In this document: in pieces, positions 51,293 through 60,382 of the stretch
Layout of the letters: every line of letters starts with the position of its first letter
How positions within the stretch are numbered: the first letter of the stretch is position 1
DNA from: Mucilaginibacter sp.
GTDB lineage: Bacteria; Bacteroidota; Bacteroidia; Sphingobacteriales; Sphingobacteriaceae
Assembly (NCBI GenBank): GCA_028288305.1
Contig: JAQBOA010000015.1
Location: 1 to 64,000, forward strand
Length of the DNA stretch: 64,000 bases
Direction: 5' to 3'
Notes under the pieces: generated by a model
The model's input: the letters and a program-made list of their open reading frames with translations, nothing else
Database searches by the model: none
Told to the model about the DNA's origin: nothing
Translations under genes and position numbers: made by a program

Positions 51293-52581
51293 AGCTTTTA
51301 ACAAAGTATAACCGGGTAAACGTAATTACCACGGTGATTGTGATGCTGATAACCGGGATAATTTATTACCAGGCAATTAGCTGGATATTAACCAACCAGA
51401 AAGATCGGGACCTGACAGTAGAGGAGCAGGAAATTAATGAATATGCTAACCTAAACCATAGGTTACCGCAAATATTTCAATCCAATGACCAGCAGATCAC
51501 TTTTACTGAAGCTAAACCTGGTTCGGTAGTACGCCGGTTTATCAATACAATGTATTTTGAAAAATGGGGGAACAATAGCCATAAACGGTATAAGCATAAA
51601 CATAATGCCGGAGGGGAATATGAACCGGGACGGGGTTTAATAACATCGGTAACAGTTGGGAATAAATATTATAAAGTACTCATAGTCGAATCAAAAGTAG
51701 AAACCCAGGACCTTATCAGGATTATTTTTACAATTACAATAGGCGTTATATTATTTTTATTACTTGTTTTATTGATCACCAACCGGTTAATTTTAAATAG
51801 GTTATGGCAGCCTTTCTATAATATTATGAAAGAGCTTAGATTGTTTAATATAACCGATGCTAAAGAAATTCCAAAACTTGATACCTCTATTGATGAATTT
51901 AATGAATTGAACAACGCCGTAGTTACAATGACAGCTAAGGCTAAACATGATTATAAAGACCTGAAAACCTTCACTGAAAATGCCTCGCATGAATTATTGA
52001 CACCCATAGCTGTTATAAATTCAAAGCTCGATACGCTGATACAAACTGAAAATTTCAGCGAAAGGCAAAGCAAATTACTTAATGATCTTTATAGCGCTGT
52101 GTCAAGGTTAAGCCGTTTAAACCAATCTTTATTATTGTTAGTTAAGATTGAAAATAAGCTATTGCAAGATCAGCAGCAAATGAATTTGCGAACATTAGTT
52201 GAAGAGTTGATTGCTCAATTCGAAGAAATATTTCTGGATAAAGAATTAAAACTTACCTACACTCTTGAAGATAAAGAGATTTATGCCAACCGTTATCTCG
52301 TGGAAATTTTGTTGAGCAATTTGATCAGTAATGCAATCAGACATAATTATAACGGAGGTGAGATTGTAATTAACTTAAATGCAGAAAGTTTAATTATTCA
52401 GAATACTGGAGAGGACGTGCCTTTGCCGGATAAAATATTTACGCGGTTTCATAAATCCTCTGGATCAGAAGGTAGCGGACTAGGATTAACCATATCAAGG
52501 CAAATCTGCGAAAATTTTGGTTTTTCACTGAAGTACGAATTTAAGGCCCGCTATCATATTTTTACAATTAGTTTTATATAA
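51289..52581 (+). CDS. Sensor histidine kinase of the efflux locus
   Basis: 430 residues. Two membrane helices (about 12-33 and 145-165) enclose a periplasmic sensor of ~110 residues that carries a cluster SHKRYKHKHN (residues 97-106) with three histidines, a possible metal site. The H-box is ENASHELLTPIAV (His234); the ATPase domain shows LLSNLISNAIRHN and GSGLGLTISRQI, with a shortened G1 region (IIQNTGEDVPLPDKIF). It pairs with the overlapping response regulator. Metal or envelope stress is a plausible signal, by inference. Confidence 0.93.
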   Translation: MKLLTKYNRVNVITTVIVMLITGIIYYQAISWILTNQKDRDLTVEEQEINEYANLNHRLPQIFQSNDQQITFTEAKPGSVVRRFINTMYFEKWGNNSHKRYKHKHNAGGEYEPGRGLITSVTVGNKYYKVLIVESKVETQDLIRIIFTITIGVILFLLLVLLITNRLILNRLWQPFYNIMKELRLFNITDAKEIPKLDTSIDEFNELNNAVVTMTAKAKHDYKDLKTFTENASHELLTPIAVINSKLDTLIQTENFSERQSKLLNDLYSAVSRLSRLNQSLLLLVKIENKLLQDQQQMNLRTLVEELIAQFEEIFLDKELKLTYTLEDKEIYANRYLVEILLSNLISNAIRHNYNGGEIVINLNAESLIIQNTGEDVPLPDKIFTRFHKSSGSEGSGLGLTISRQICENFGFSLKYEFKARYHIFTISFI

Positions 52582-52653
52582 TTAAGCAATTACTATAAAC
52601 ATAAAATATATATGGCATTATATTTAGGAAAATATGTTACTTGTCAATCTAAA

Positions 52654-52680
52654 TTTGTACAGAATTAAATTTTACTTTCG
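52654..52680 (+). promoter_or_regulatory. Promoter and motif upstream of tolC
   Basis: TTTGTACAGAATT (52654-52666) repeats the motif found before YncE copy 1; TACTTTCG (52673-52680) is one base from TAnnTTTG, 26 bp before ATG 52706. Confidence 0.45.
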
Positions 52681-52705
52681 CAATCAAAGGCTTTATCTAT
52701 ATTGA

Positions 52706-53941
52706 ATGAAACAGTTTTTCGGCATTATTTTATGTATACTTTTCTGTTCCGTTTTAAAGGCACAAACTTATACGCTCAATCATTATCTCGAAATTTCCAA
52801 AAATAGCAGTCCATTATTAAGAGATCTGAAAAACCAGGTGGCCATGAGCCAATTAGATAGTTTAAGGCTAAGGGCCGGTTTAAAAGTTCAGGTAAGCGCA
52901 AACAGCGGAGGTTTATTTGCCCCTGTAATAAACGGCTATGGTTATTCGGGTGCCATCACCAATTTCCAAACATTAAATGCATTATTAACGGCAAATAAAA
53001 CAATAATTGGTAAACGATATCTTAATTCACAATTAGCAGCTATCGGCTTGCAAAGAGATTCAATATTAAATACCTCCAAAATATCCGAACTTGATTTAAA
53101 GAGAGCTATTACCGTTCAATATATTACTGCATACGGAAGTTTGCAACAACTAAAATTTAGCCAGGAAGTGGTTGACTTACTGACGAAAGAAGAGGATGTT
53201 TTAAAAAAGCTCACTCGTGCAAATGTTTACCGTCAAAGCGATTACCTTACATTCTTAGTAACCTTAAAGCAGCAGGAACTCCAGCTTTCACAATCCAGGC
53301 TGCTATATAAAAATGATTATTCTACTCTAAATTACCTTTCAGGTATTGCCGATACCAGTATGGTAGAACTGACTGAACCTGATTTGCAAAGAACATTTAC
53401 TCCTGATGCTACCAATAGTATATTTTTTAAAAAATACCAGTTAGATAGCTTAAGGTTTGTTAATGGCCGTAAATTGATTGATTTTAGTTACAGGCCCAAG
53501 GCTAATATTTTTGCAGATGGAGGTTTTAATACCGATTTTATTGGCCCTGTTTATAGAAATTTCGGGACCAGTTTTGGCTTTAACATAAGTGTTCCTATTT
53601 ATGATGGGGGGCAGCGTAAGTTACAGTATAAAAGGCTTTCGCTTGAAGAGGAAACCAGGGAAAGTTATAAAGCTTTTTTTAATGTGCAATACCGCCAGCA
53701 AATTGCACAGCTTAATCAGCAGATCAATGAAAATGAAAAGCTTACCAAACAGATTAATGACCAAATAAAATATACGGAAAGCCTGATAAAAGTTGACACC
53801 CAACTTTTACAGACCGGCGATCTTAAAATTACTGAGCTTATATTAGCTGTTAATAATTATCTTACAGTTAAAAACCTTTTCACCCAAACTACCATCAGTA
53901 GGCTTCAACTTATTAATCAGTTAAATTACTGGAACAGATAA
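52706..53941 (+). CDS. TolC-family outer-membrane efflux protein
   Basis: 411 residues with a signal peptide (about 1-19, LFCSVLKAQ). Coiled-coil helices and beta segments of two OEP repeats are visible (YTLNHYLEISKNSSPLLRDL, KANIFADGGFNTDFIGPVYRN, SFGFNISVPIYDGGQRKLQ). The last motif is typical of the second repeat in metal-efflux type channels. One base separates its stop from the membrane fusion protein start, so tolC, fusion protein and pump form one operon. Confidence 0.93.
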   Translation: MKQFFGIILCILFCSVLKAQTYTLNHYLEISKNSSPLLRDLKNQVAMSQLDSLRLRAGLKVQVSANSGGLFAPVINGYGYSGAITNFQTLNALLTANKTIIGKRYLNSQLAAIGLQRDSILNTSKISELDLKRAITVQYITAYGSLQQLKFSQEVVDLLTKEEDVLKKLTRANVYRQSDYLTFLVTLKQQELQLSQSRLLYKNDYSTLNYLSGIADTSMVELTEPDLQRTFTPDATNSIFFKKYQLDSLRFVNGRKLIDFSYRPKANIFADGGFNTDFIGPVYRNFGTSFGFNISVPIYDGGQRKLQYKRLSLEEETRESYKAFFNVQYRQQIAQLNQQINENEKLTKQINDQIKYTESLIKVDTQLLQTGDLKITELILAVNNYLTVKNLFTQTTISRLQLINQLNYWNR

Positions 53942-53942
53942 C

Positions 53943-54890
53943 ATGAAAACACCGATTATATTATTTTCACGCATCAAACTCATATTCTTTATAATGGGTT
54001 GCGTTTTATTTCTTTTTTCCTGTAAAGGAAAAGGCAGTGCTGACGACAATGCCGATAATGTAAAAGCGCAAACCCCTGTTACGGTAACCAGCATTAATGA
54101 TAGCTCTATGGCTGACTATATTAACCTCAATGCTATTTCGGCATTTTTACAAAAAAACTATGTAAAAGCTAATGCGAATGGATACATACAGGAGGTTAAT
54201 ACCCAATTAGGACATTATGTAAATAAGGGGGATATTCTTTTTACCATTAAAACCAAAGAGGCCCAGGCGATAGGTAACAGCATAAATATATTAGATACTA
54301 CATTTAAATTTTCGGGCCTTAACAAAATCAAGGCAGCGGAACATGGCTACATAACTCAATTAACTCATCAAATAGGTGATTATGTACAGGATGGAGAACA
54401 ACTTGCGATAATAAGCAACAGAGCGAGCTTTGTATTTTTAATGCAATTGCCTTATGAAATGCGTGCCTATGTTAAAATTAACCAGGATGTGCAGCTTACA
54501 CTTCCGGATGGTGAAAAATTAAAGGGAAATATTTCTTCATTTATGCCAACGGTTGATACCCTTTCGCAAACCCAGGGTGTAGCTATTAAAATAAATTCGG
54601 GAGATCAGATACCGGAAAACCTTGTAGCTAAGGCACGCATTGTAAAACTATCCAAGCCAAACACAGCCTCGCTGCCTAAATCCGCTATACTATCAAATGA
54701 AACGCAAACAGATTTTTGGGTGATGAAATTAATTAACCCAACAACGGCTATAAAAGTTCCTGTGAAAGAAGGTATTCAAACAGGTGATCGTGTAGAAATA
54801 ATATCTCCCAGGTTTTCTCCAAATGATAAAATAATTGTAAGCGGGAATTATGGTTTAGCAGATACAGCGAAAGTTAAAGTTGTGCAATAA
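53943..54890 (+). CDS. RND efflux membrane fusion lipoprotein
   Basis: 315 residues. Lipobox LFSC near residue 27, so lipid-anchored in the inner membrane facing the periplasm. The lipoyl-like hairpin is split around YVKANANGYIQEVNTQLGHYV and AAEHGYITQLTHQIGDYVQDG; the beta-barrel and membrane-proximal domains follow. The helical hairpin between the lipoyl halves is short. It links the RND pump to the TolC channel. The stop TAA overlaps the pump ATG by one base. Confidence 0.92.
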   Translation: MKTPIILFSRIKLIFFIMGCVLFLFSCKGKGSADDNADNVKAQTPVTVTSINDSSMADYINLNAISAFLQKNYVKANANGYIQEVNTQLGHYVNKGDILFTIKTKEAQAIGNSINILDTTFKFSGLNKIKAAEHGYITQLTHQIGDYVQDGEQLAIISNRASFVFLMQLPYEMRAYVKINQDVQLTLPDGEKLKGNISSFMPTVDTLSQTQGVAIKINSGDQIPENLVAKARIVKLSKPNTASLPKSAILSNETQTDFWVMKLINPTTAIKVPVKEGIQTGDRVEIISPRFSPNDKIIVSGNYGLADTAKVKVVQ

Positions 54891-57800
54891 TGGACAAGAC
54901 AGAAGATTTTTTAATATCACACAGAAAGCCGCTTATGCTGGTACTGGCGCTCATTTTAATGGGCGGCATATTTTGTTATACCCGGTTGCAAACTTCCTTA
55001 TTTCCGGAAATTACTTTTCCTAAGATTAAAGTAATAGCTGATGAGGGTTTACAACCGGTAAACAAAATGATGATCACAGTTACCAAGCCCCTGGAAAATG
55101 CGATAAAACAAGTTCCAGACCTGCAGATTGTTCGCAGTACAACAAGCCGGGGAAGCTGTGAAATTTCCGCCTTCATGAGCTGGAATGCAGATATTGATTT
55201 AAGCAAACAGCAAATTGAATCACAGATAAGTAAAATAAGAAGCACCCTCCCGGCGGATGTCAATATTTCTGTTGAGAAAATGAATCCATCCATTTTGCCT
55301 GTCAGCGGATATACCCTCGAAAGCCACAGCAGATCGCCTATTGAATTAAAGCAGTTAGCGACTTTTACAGTAAAACCCTTTTTATCGCAGGTTAGCGGAA
55401 TTTCAGAAATCAGGGTAATTGGAGGGAAAACGAAAGAATACTGGCTGGTGCTTAACCGCGAAAAAATGAGTGCGCTTTCTTTAACGCCAGATCAGATCAG
55501 TAATACACTTAGCCAAACAAATTTTATAAAATCTGAAGGTTACCTGGCCGATTATAAAATGCTTTATTTAACAGTTACTGATGCATCGGTAAATGCTAAA
55601 GATCAGTTGCAAAACCTGGTTATCAGCAATACCCGCAAAAGGGTTATCCAGTTAAAAGACATTGCCGATATTCGGATAAGTGAGGGTATCGAGTATACAA
55701 AAATAAATGCCAACGGTCATGAAGGGGTTTTAATAGCCGTTATTAAGCAGCCTAATACCAATTTAATATCACTTTCAACTGATATGACTAAAAAAGTAGC
55801 TGATTTGCAAAAAATATTGCCAAAAGATGTTACCATTAAACCATATTATGTACAGGCCGATTTTGTAAACGATTCGGTTAAAAGTGTAACTGACAGTGTG
55901 TGGATAGGATTGCTTTTAGCTATAATCGTAGCAGTAATTTTTCTTCGTTCATTTAAAGCAAGCGCAACGATATTAATCACTATACCAATAACTTTGTGTT
56001 TAACCCTGATTGTACTTTATGTAATTGGCTATACTTTTAATATAATGACACTTGGGGCTATAGCCGCCGCTATTGGTTTGATAATTGATGACGCCATTGT
56101 TGTGGTAGAGCAGATACACCGGACCCATGAAGAACATCCCGAAGAACCCACTAATAAACTGCTTAAAAAAGCCATAGACTACCTTTTACCGGCTATGGTT
56201 GGTTCGTCCCTTAGCACAATGGTGATCTTTTTTCCTTTTTTATTAATGAGCGGTGTAGCAGGCGCTTACTTTAAAGTAATGACCAATACTATGATCATTA
56301 CCCTGGTATGCTCATTTTTTGTAACCTGGATAGGTTTACCTGTAATTTATTTAATGCTTACAAAAAACCACCTGGGACATGCATCAAACGCCAAGGAAGA
56401 AGTCCATACAGTAAAAAAACAGAAGTGGGTATCATTTTTTATCCTTCGCCCAATAATGAGCATAATAATAGTTGTGGCACTTATCCTTGTTATTGTATTC
56501 ATACCATCAAAGCTTCAAACCGGGTTTTTGCCTGACATGGATGAAGGCAGCATTGTACTGGATTATAGCACTCCCCCAGGTACTTCACTTGAAGAAACCG
56601 ACCGGATGCTTAGAGAAGCGGAAAAAATAATAGTTAAAGAACCGGATGTGGCTGCTTATTCGCGTAGAACGGGTACACAGATGGGATTTTTCATCACTGA
56701 ACCTAATACTGGCGATTACCTGATACAGCTTAAAAAAAATCATAAAAAAACTTCAGAGGAGGTAATAAGTGATTTGCGTAGTAAGATAGCTGCCTCTCAA
56801 CCTGTATTAGCACAGCATATAGATTTTGGACAGGTGATTGGTGATATGCTTGGCGATTTGATGAGTTCAACACAACCCATCGAGGTCAAAGTATTTGGAA
56901 GTGATCAGCAGTTATTGCAAAGTTTATCCAGGCAAATTGCTGCCCAGGTAACAGCCGTTAAAGGTACCGCTGATGTATTTGACGGAATCGTAATTGCGGG
57001 GCCATCAGTTAGTATTATTCCTAACTATACTAAACTCGCGCAATATAATATCTCACCCAGCAGTCTTCAATTCCAGGCTCAAACCGCTTTGGAAGGCAAC
57101 GTAGTAGGGAATTTATACGAAACGCAGCAATTGGTACCAATTCGTATGGTTTATCCGGGAAACCGGTATTTAAGTATTAATGGGATTAAAAATTTAAATT
57201 TATTTTTAAGTAACGGAAAGCTGATTTCTATTAACGAGTTAGCAACTGTTGAACTAAAACCAGGAGATGCAGAGATAAACCGCCAGGACCTCCAATCAAT
57301 GGGTGTTATCACTGCCAGGCTTGAAAATAGTGATCTGGGATCGGTGATTCCGGCTATTCAAAAAAATATTGCTCAAAACGTGAATTTACCACAAGGATAT
57401 CATGTTGAATATGGTGGTGCGTATGCTGAACAACAAAAGTCATTTAAAGAATTGCTTATTATTTTGATAACTTCCAGCTTGCTGGTGTTTTGTGTAATCC
57501 TATTCTTATTTAGACAGTTCAGGATTGCAATTTTAATTTTAGCTATTGCTATACTTGGCATAGCGGGTAGTTTTTTAGCTTTATTTATAACAAATACCCC
57601 CTTAAACGTTGGCAGTTATACCGGCCTGATTATGATTGTGGGTATAATTGGTGAAAACGCCATATTTACTTTTCTGCAATTTAAACAGCGGGCTATTGAA
57701 AATCAAAGTAAAAAAATGGATAAAAGTATTGATGAAGCTATTGTTTATTCTATTTCTACCAGATTACGTCCAAAACTAATGACAGCCTTGGGAGCAATTA

Positions 57801-57991
57801 TAGCACTAACGCCTTTGGCCTTAGGTATTGGAGCTGGAGCTCAGCTGCATCAGCCTTTGGCAATCGCGGTTATTGGTGGTTTTTTAGTAGCATTACCTTT
57901 ATTGCTAATAGTTTTACCAAGTATGATGCGAATTTGGTATCGCAACTTTAACTTTAAATCATCAAACGAATTGAATAATGGCAATTCATAA
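54890..57991 (+). CDS. RND efflux pump permease
   Basis: 1033 residues, complete, with twelve membrane helices and two large periplasmic loops. TM4 motif AIGLIIDDAIVVVEQIHR carries the proton-relay Asp pair; FLRSFKASATILITIPI, PPGTSLEETDRML and a C-terminal TALGAIIALTPLALGIGAGAQLH are typical of AcrB/CusA-type pumps. Motifs lean to the HAE/uncharacterised Bacteroidota branch rather than clear heavy-metal CusA, since the CusA methionine relay cannot be confirmed by eye. Forms the tripartite pump with the two preceding genes. Confidence 0.95.
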   Translation: MDKTEDFLISHRKPLMLVLALILMGGIFCYTRLQTSLFPEITFPKIKVIADEGLQPVNKMMITVTKPLENAIKQVPDLQIVRSTTSRGSCEISAFMSWNADIDLSKQQIESQISKIRSTLPADVNISVEKMNPSILPVSGYTLESHSRSPIELKQLATFTVKPFLSQVSGISEIRVIGGKTKEYWLVLNREKMSALSLTPDQISNTLSQTNFIKSEGYLADYKMLYLTVTDASVNAKDQLQNLVISNTRKRVIQLKDIADIRISEGIEYTKINANGHEGVLIAVIKQPNTNLISLSTDMTKKVADLQKILPKDVTIKPYYVQADFVNDSVKSVTDSVWIGLLLAIIVAVIFLRSFKASATILITIPITLCLTLIVLYVIGYTFNIMTLGAIAAAIGLIIDDAIVVVEQIHRTHEEHPEEPTNKLLKKAIDYLLPAMVGSSLSTMVIFFPFLLMSGVAGAYFKVMTNTMIITLVCSFFVTWIGLPVIYLMLTKNHLGHASNAKEEVHTVKKQKWVSFFILRPIMSIIIVVALILVIVFIPSKLQTGFLPDMDEGSIVLDYSTPPGTSLEETDRMLREAEKIIVKEPDVAAYSRRTGTQMGFFITEPNTGDYLIQLKKNHKKTSEEVISDLRSKIAASQPVLAQHIDFGQVIGDMLGDLMSSTQPIEVKVFGSDQQLLQSLSRQIAAQVTAVKGTADVFDGIVIAGPSVSIIPNYTKLAQYNISPSSLQFQAQTALEGNVVGNLYETQQLVPIRMVYPGNRYLSINGIKNLNLFLSNGKLISINELATVELKPGDAEINRQDLQSMGVITARLENSDLGSVIPAIQKNIAQNVNLPQGYHVEYGGAYAEQQKSFKELLIILITSSLLVFCVILFLFRQFRIAILILAIAILGIAGSFLALFITNTPLNVGSYTGLIMIVGIIGENAIFTFLQFKQRAIENQSKKMDKSIDEAIVYSISTRLRPKLMTALGAIIALTPLALGIGAGAQLHQPLAIAVIGGFLVALPLLLIVLPSMMRIWYRNFNFKSSNELNNGNS

Positions 57992-58057
57992 TTTATACAG
58001 TCTTTCTCCAGAATTATAGCTGACATTTAGCCTATAAAACAAACCCATTAAAAACTT

Positions 58058-59059
58058 ATGAAAAAGATTATTTTTTCCATTGTGGCGCTCTTATTATTAA
58101 GCAGTGTACCTCGCGTACTTCAGGCGCAAACTTATGTATTTGATAAAGCTATTGCTTTACCAGGCGATGGCGGTTATGACTACCTTGCTATAGATACTGT
58201 AAACCGTCGTTTATATGTTTCACATGGTACATCTTTTAATGTTATCGATCTGAATACAGAGCAACCCATTGGTGTAATTGATGGAATGAAAGGAGTGCAT
58301 GGCATAGCAATCGTTAATAAAAGCAACCGTGGCTTTATTAGCGATGGCAAAGCTAACGCAGTTGTAGCAATTGATTTAAAATCACTTAAAATCATAAAAA
58401 CTATACCTGTAGATGGTAAAGGCCCGGATGGTATAATTTATGATTCATATTCTGATCGTGTTTACTGTATAAACGGCGACAGCAATAATGCATCAGTTGT
58501 TGATCCTAATACCCTTGCACAAGTTGGGACAGTTGACCTTGGAGGCGCTCCTGAATTTGCAGTGTCAGACGGTAAAGGAAAAATTTACAATAATCTTGAA
58601 GAAAAAAACAGCTTAAATGTTATTGATGTTACTGCTTTAAAAGTAATTCAAAATTATCCGCTTGCTCCTTGTGGCGGCCCTACAGGTATAGCGTTAGATG
58701 CACAAAACAACCGGCTTTTTGTAGGTTGTCGTACAAATAAAGGTATGAGTGTTGTTGATATTAGCACTGGAAAAGTGACCGCTACCATTCCTATCGGCGC
58801 TGGGGTTGATGCTGTAGTGTATGACGCTGCACGCAAACTTATCTTTTGTTCAAATGGCGATGCAACTACAACAATAATCAAGCAACAGTCTGCTGATAGT
58901 TATAGTGTCGTTCAAACGTTAACTACAAAGAACCGGGCTAAAACAATGGCTTTAGATTATAAAACAAATAAAATTTATTTGAGCGCTCCGGATTTTGAGC
59001 CGGGTACCCGCAAGATAATTCCTAATTCGTTTAAAGTACTGGTTTACAAGCCGCAATAA
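58058..59059 (+). CDS. YncE-like secreted beta-propeller protein (copy 2)
   Basis: 333 residues with signal peptide (about 1-23, SSVPRVLQAQ). Repeats GGYDYLAIDTVNRRLYVSHG, KGVHGIAIVNKSNRGFISDG and GIALDAQNNRLFVGCRTN align blade by blade with copy 1 at 46296-47330. It follows the RND pump by 66 bp on the same strand and is followed by a strong terminator, so it is probably the last gene of the efflux operon. The ligand is unknown; a periplasmic accessory to efflux or a metal-binding scaffold is possible. Confidence 0.9.
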   Translation: MKKIIFSIVALLLLSSVPRVLQAQTYVFDKAIALPGDGGYDYLAIDTVNRRLYVSHGTSFNVIDLNTEQPIGVIDGMKGVHGIAIVNKSNRGFISDGKANAVVAIDLKSLKIIKTIPVDGKGPDGIIYDSYSDRVYCINGDSNNASVVDPNTLAQVGTVDLGGAPEFAVSDGKGKIYNNLEEKNSLNVIDVTALKVIQNYPLAPCGGPTGIALDAQNNRLFVGCRTNKGMSVVDISTGKVTATIPIGAGVDAVVYDAARKLIFCSNGDATTTIIKQQSADSYSVVQTLTTKNRAKTMALDYKTNKIYLSAPDFEPGTRKIIPNSFKVLVYKPQ

Positions 59060-59125
59060 TTTAAACCGAATGTAAATATTGGTAATAACATTTATTTACA
59101 GCCTAAACCTTTTTGTATATTTTCA

Positions 59126-59168
59126 GAGCGAAAATTATCATTAATAATAGTTTTCGCTCCTTTTTTTT
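59126..59168 (+). terminator. Rho-independent terminator of the efflux operon
   Basis: GAGCGAAAA (59126-59134) and TTTTCGCTC (59151-59159) form a 9-bp stem, followed by eight T residues (59161-59168). Confidence 0.88.
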
Positions 59169-59212
59169 ATATTTACGGCTGTTAAGATAGAGTGTCCCCC
59201 CAATTAAATATA

Positions 59213-60220
59213 ATGACCAAAAAAGTAGATTTCATTTATTCGCAGGAGTCTGAACCGCACCGTTTCCGGACAAAAAAAATTTTAAAACAGTTTCCTCACC
59301 TGCGAAAGCTTATAGGAAAAAATCCATTAACCATTTTTGCCATTATTGGTTTAGTAGGATCAATGATAGGAATTGCCTGGTTAGTCCGTGACCAATCCTG
59401 GTGGATTATTTTCGGTGCAGCTTACCTTTATGGCGCCTTTGCAAACCATGCGTTGTTTGTAATGATACACGAGTGTACCCACCAGCTGTTATTCAAAAGC
59501 CACAATGCCAATCGCTGGGCGTCTATGTTTGCCAATCTTCCACATATAGTACCAGGTGCAATTTCATTTGAAAAATACCATCTTAAACATCACTCCTTCC
59601 AGGGCATTTATGAGCTTGATGCCGACCTGCCAAATAAATGGGAAGCAAAACTAATAAATAACTCTTTTTTGGGTAAAGCGCTATGGCTTTTATTTTTCCC
59701 TTTGTTCCAGGGTACACGTGTATCCAGGTTGAAAGAGATCGATTTTTTTGATAAATGGATGTTGGTAAATATTTTTGTTCAGATTGTGTTTACAGCAGCC
59801 ATATGGATTTTCTTTGGTTGGCATTCCGTTGCATTTTTATTTATAAGTTTCTGGTTTTCTATAGGTTTGCACCCATTAGGCGCACGTTGGATACAGGAAC
59901 ATTATTTAACTTATAGCAGCGAGCAAGAAACATACAGTTATTATGGTGCACTTAACACGGTTGCTTTTAATGTAGGTTTTCATAATGAGCATCATGATTT
60001 TCCTTCTATTCCGTGGAATAAGCTTCCGCAGATCAGGAAAACTGCACCTGAATATTACGATACTTTATACTATCATACTTCATGGACAAAATTGTTTTTA
60101 AGATTTTTGTTTGACAAAGAAATTTCGCTTTTTAACAGGATTTTACGAAAGGAAAGAGGAAAGATTGCCGTTAAAGGATCGGAATCTTTAAAGCCTGATA
60201 TGGAATTAGAGAAAGTATAA
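59213..60220 (+). CDS. Sphingolipid Delta4-desaturase-like (dihydroceramide desaturase) membrane enzyme
   Basis: 335 residues from ATG 59213. Three histidine boxes of membrane fatty-acid desaturases: HECTHQ (86-91), HLKHH (123-127) and NEHHD (258-262). The segments around them (ETYSYYGALNTVAFNVGFHN, HDFPSIPWNKLP, RKTAPEYYDTLYYH) and the N-terminal VDFIYSQESEPH closely resemble eukaryotic DES1/DEGS1 as I remember it. That enzyme introduces the 4,5-trans double bond into dihydroceramide. Sphingobacteriaceae make sphingolipids, so the role is plausible. Two helical hairpins span the inner membrane. Activity on sphingolipids is inference. Confidence 0.88.
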   Translation: MTKKVDFIYSQESEPHRFRTKKILKQFPHLRKLIGKNPLTIFAIIGLVGSMIGIAWLVRDQSWWIIFGAAYLYGAFANHALFVMIHECTHQLLFKSHNANRWASMFANLPHIVPGAISFEKYHLKHHSFQGIYELDADLPNKWEAKLINNSFLGKALWLLFFPLFQGTRVSRLKEIDFFDKWMLVNIFVQIVFTAAIWIFFGWHSVAFLFISFWFSIGLHPLGARWIQEHYLTYSSEQETYSYYGALNTVAFNVGFHNEHHDFPSIPWNKLPQIRKTAPEYYDTLYYHTSWTKLFLRFLFDKEISLFNRILRKERGKIAVKGSESLKPDMELEKV

Positions 60221-60382
60221 TTCTCTGAAACATTAATAAGTACGTTATGCTCTTTAATACTTGAGCTTGATTTAGTTTTTGAATCAATCTTTAAGCATTA
60301 TTGACTATCTGTTTAATTGAACTTCACACTAAAACTATTTATTTGCGTTATTAATACCTAAATCGATAATATATTAATAAGC

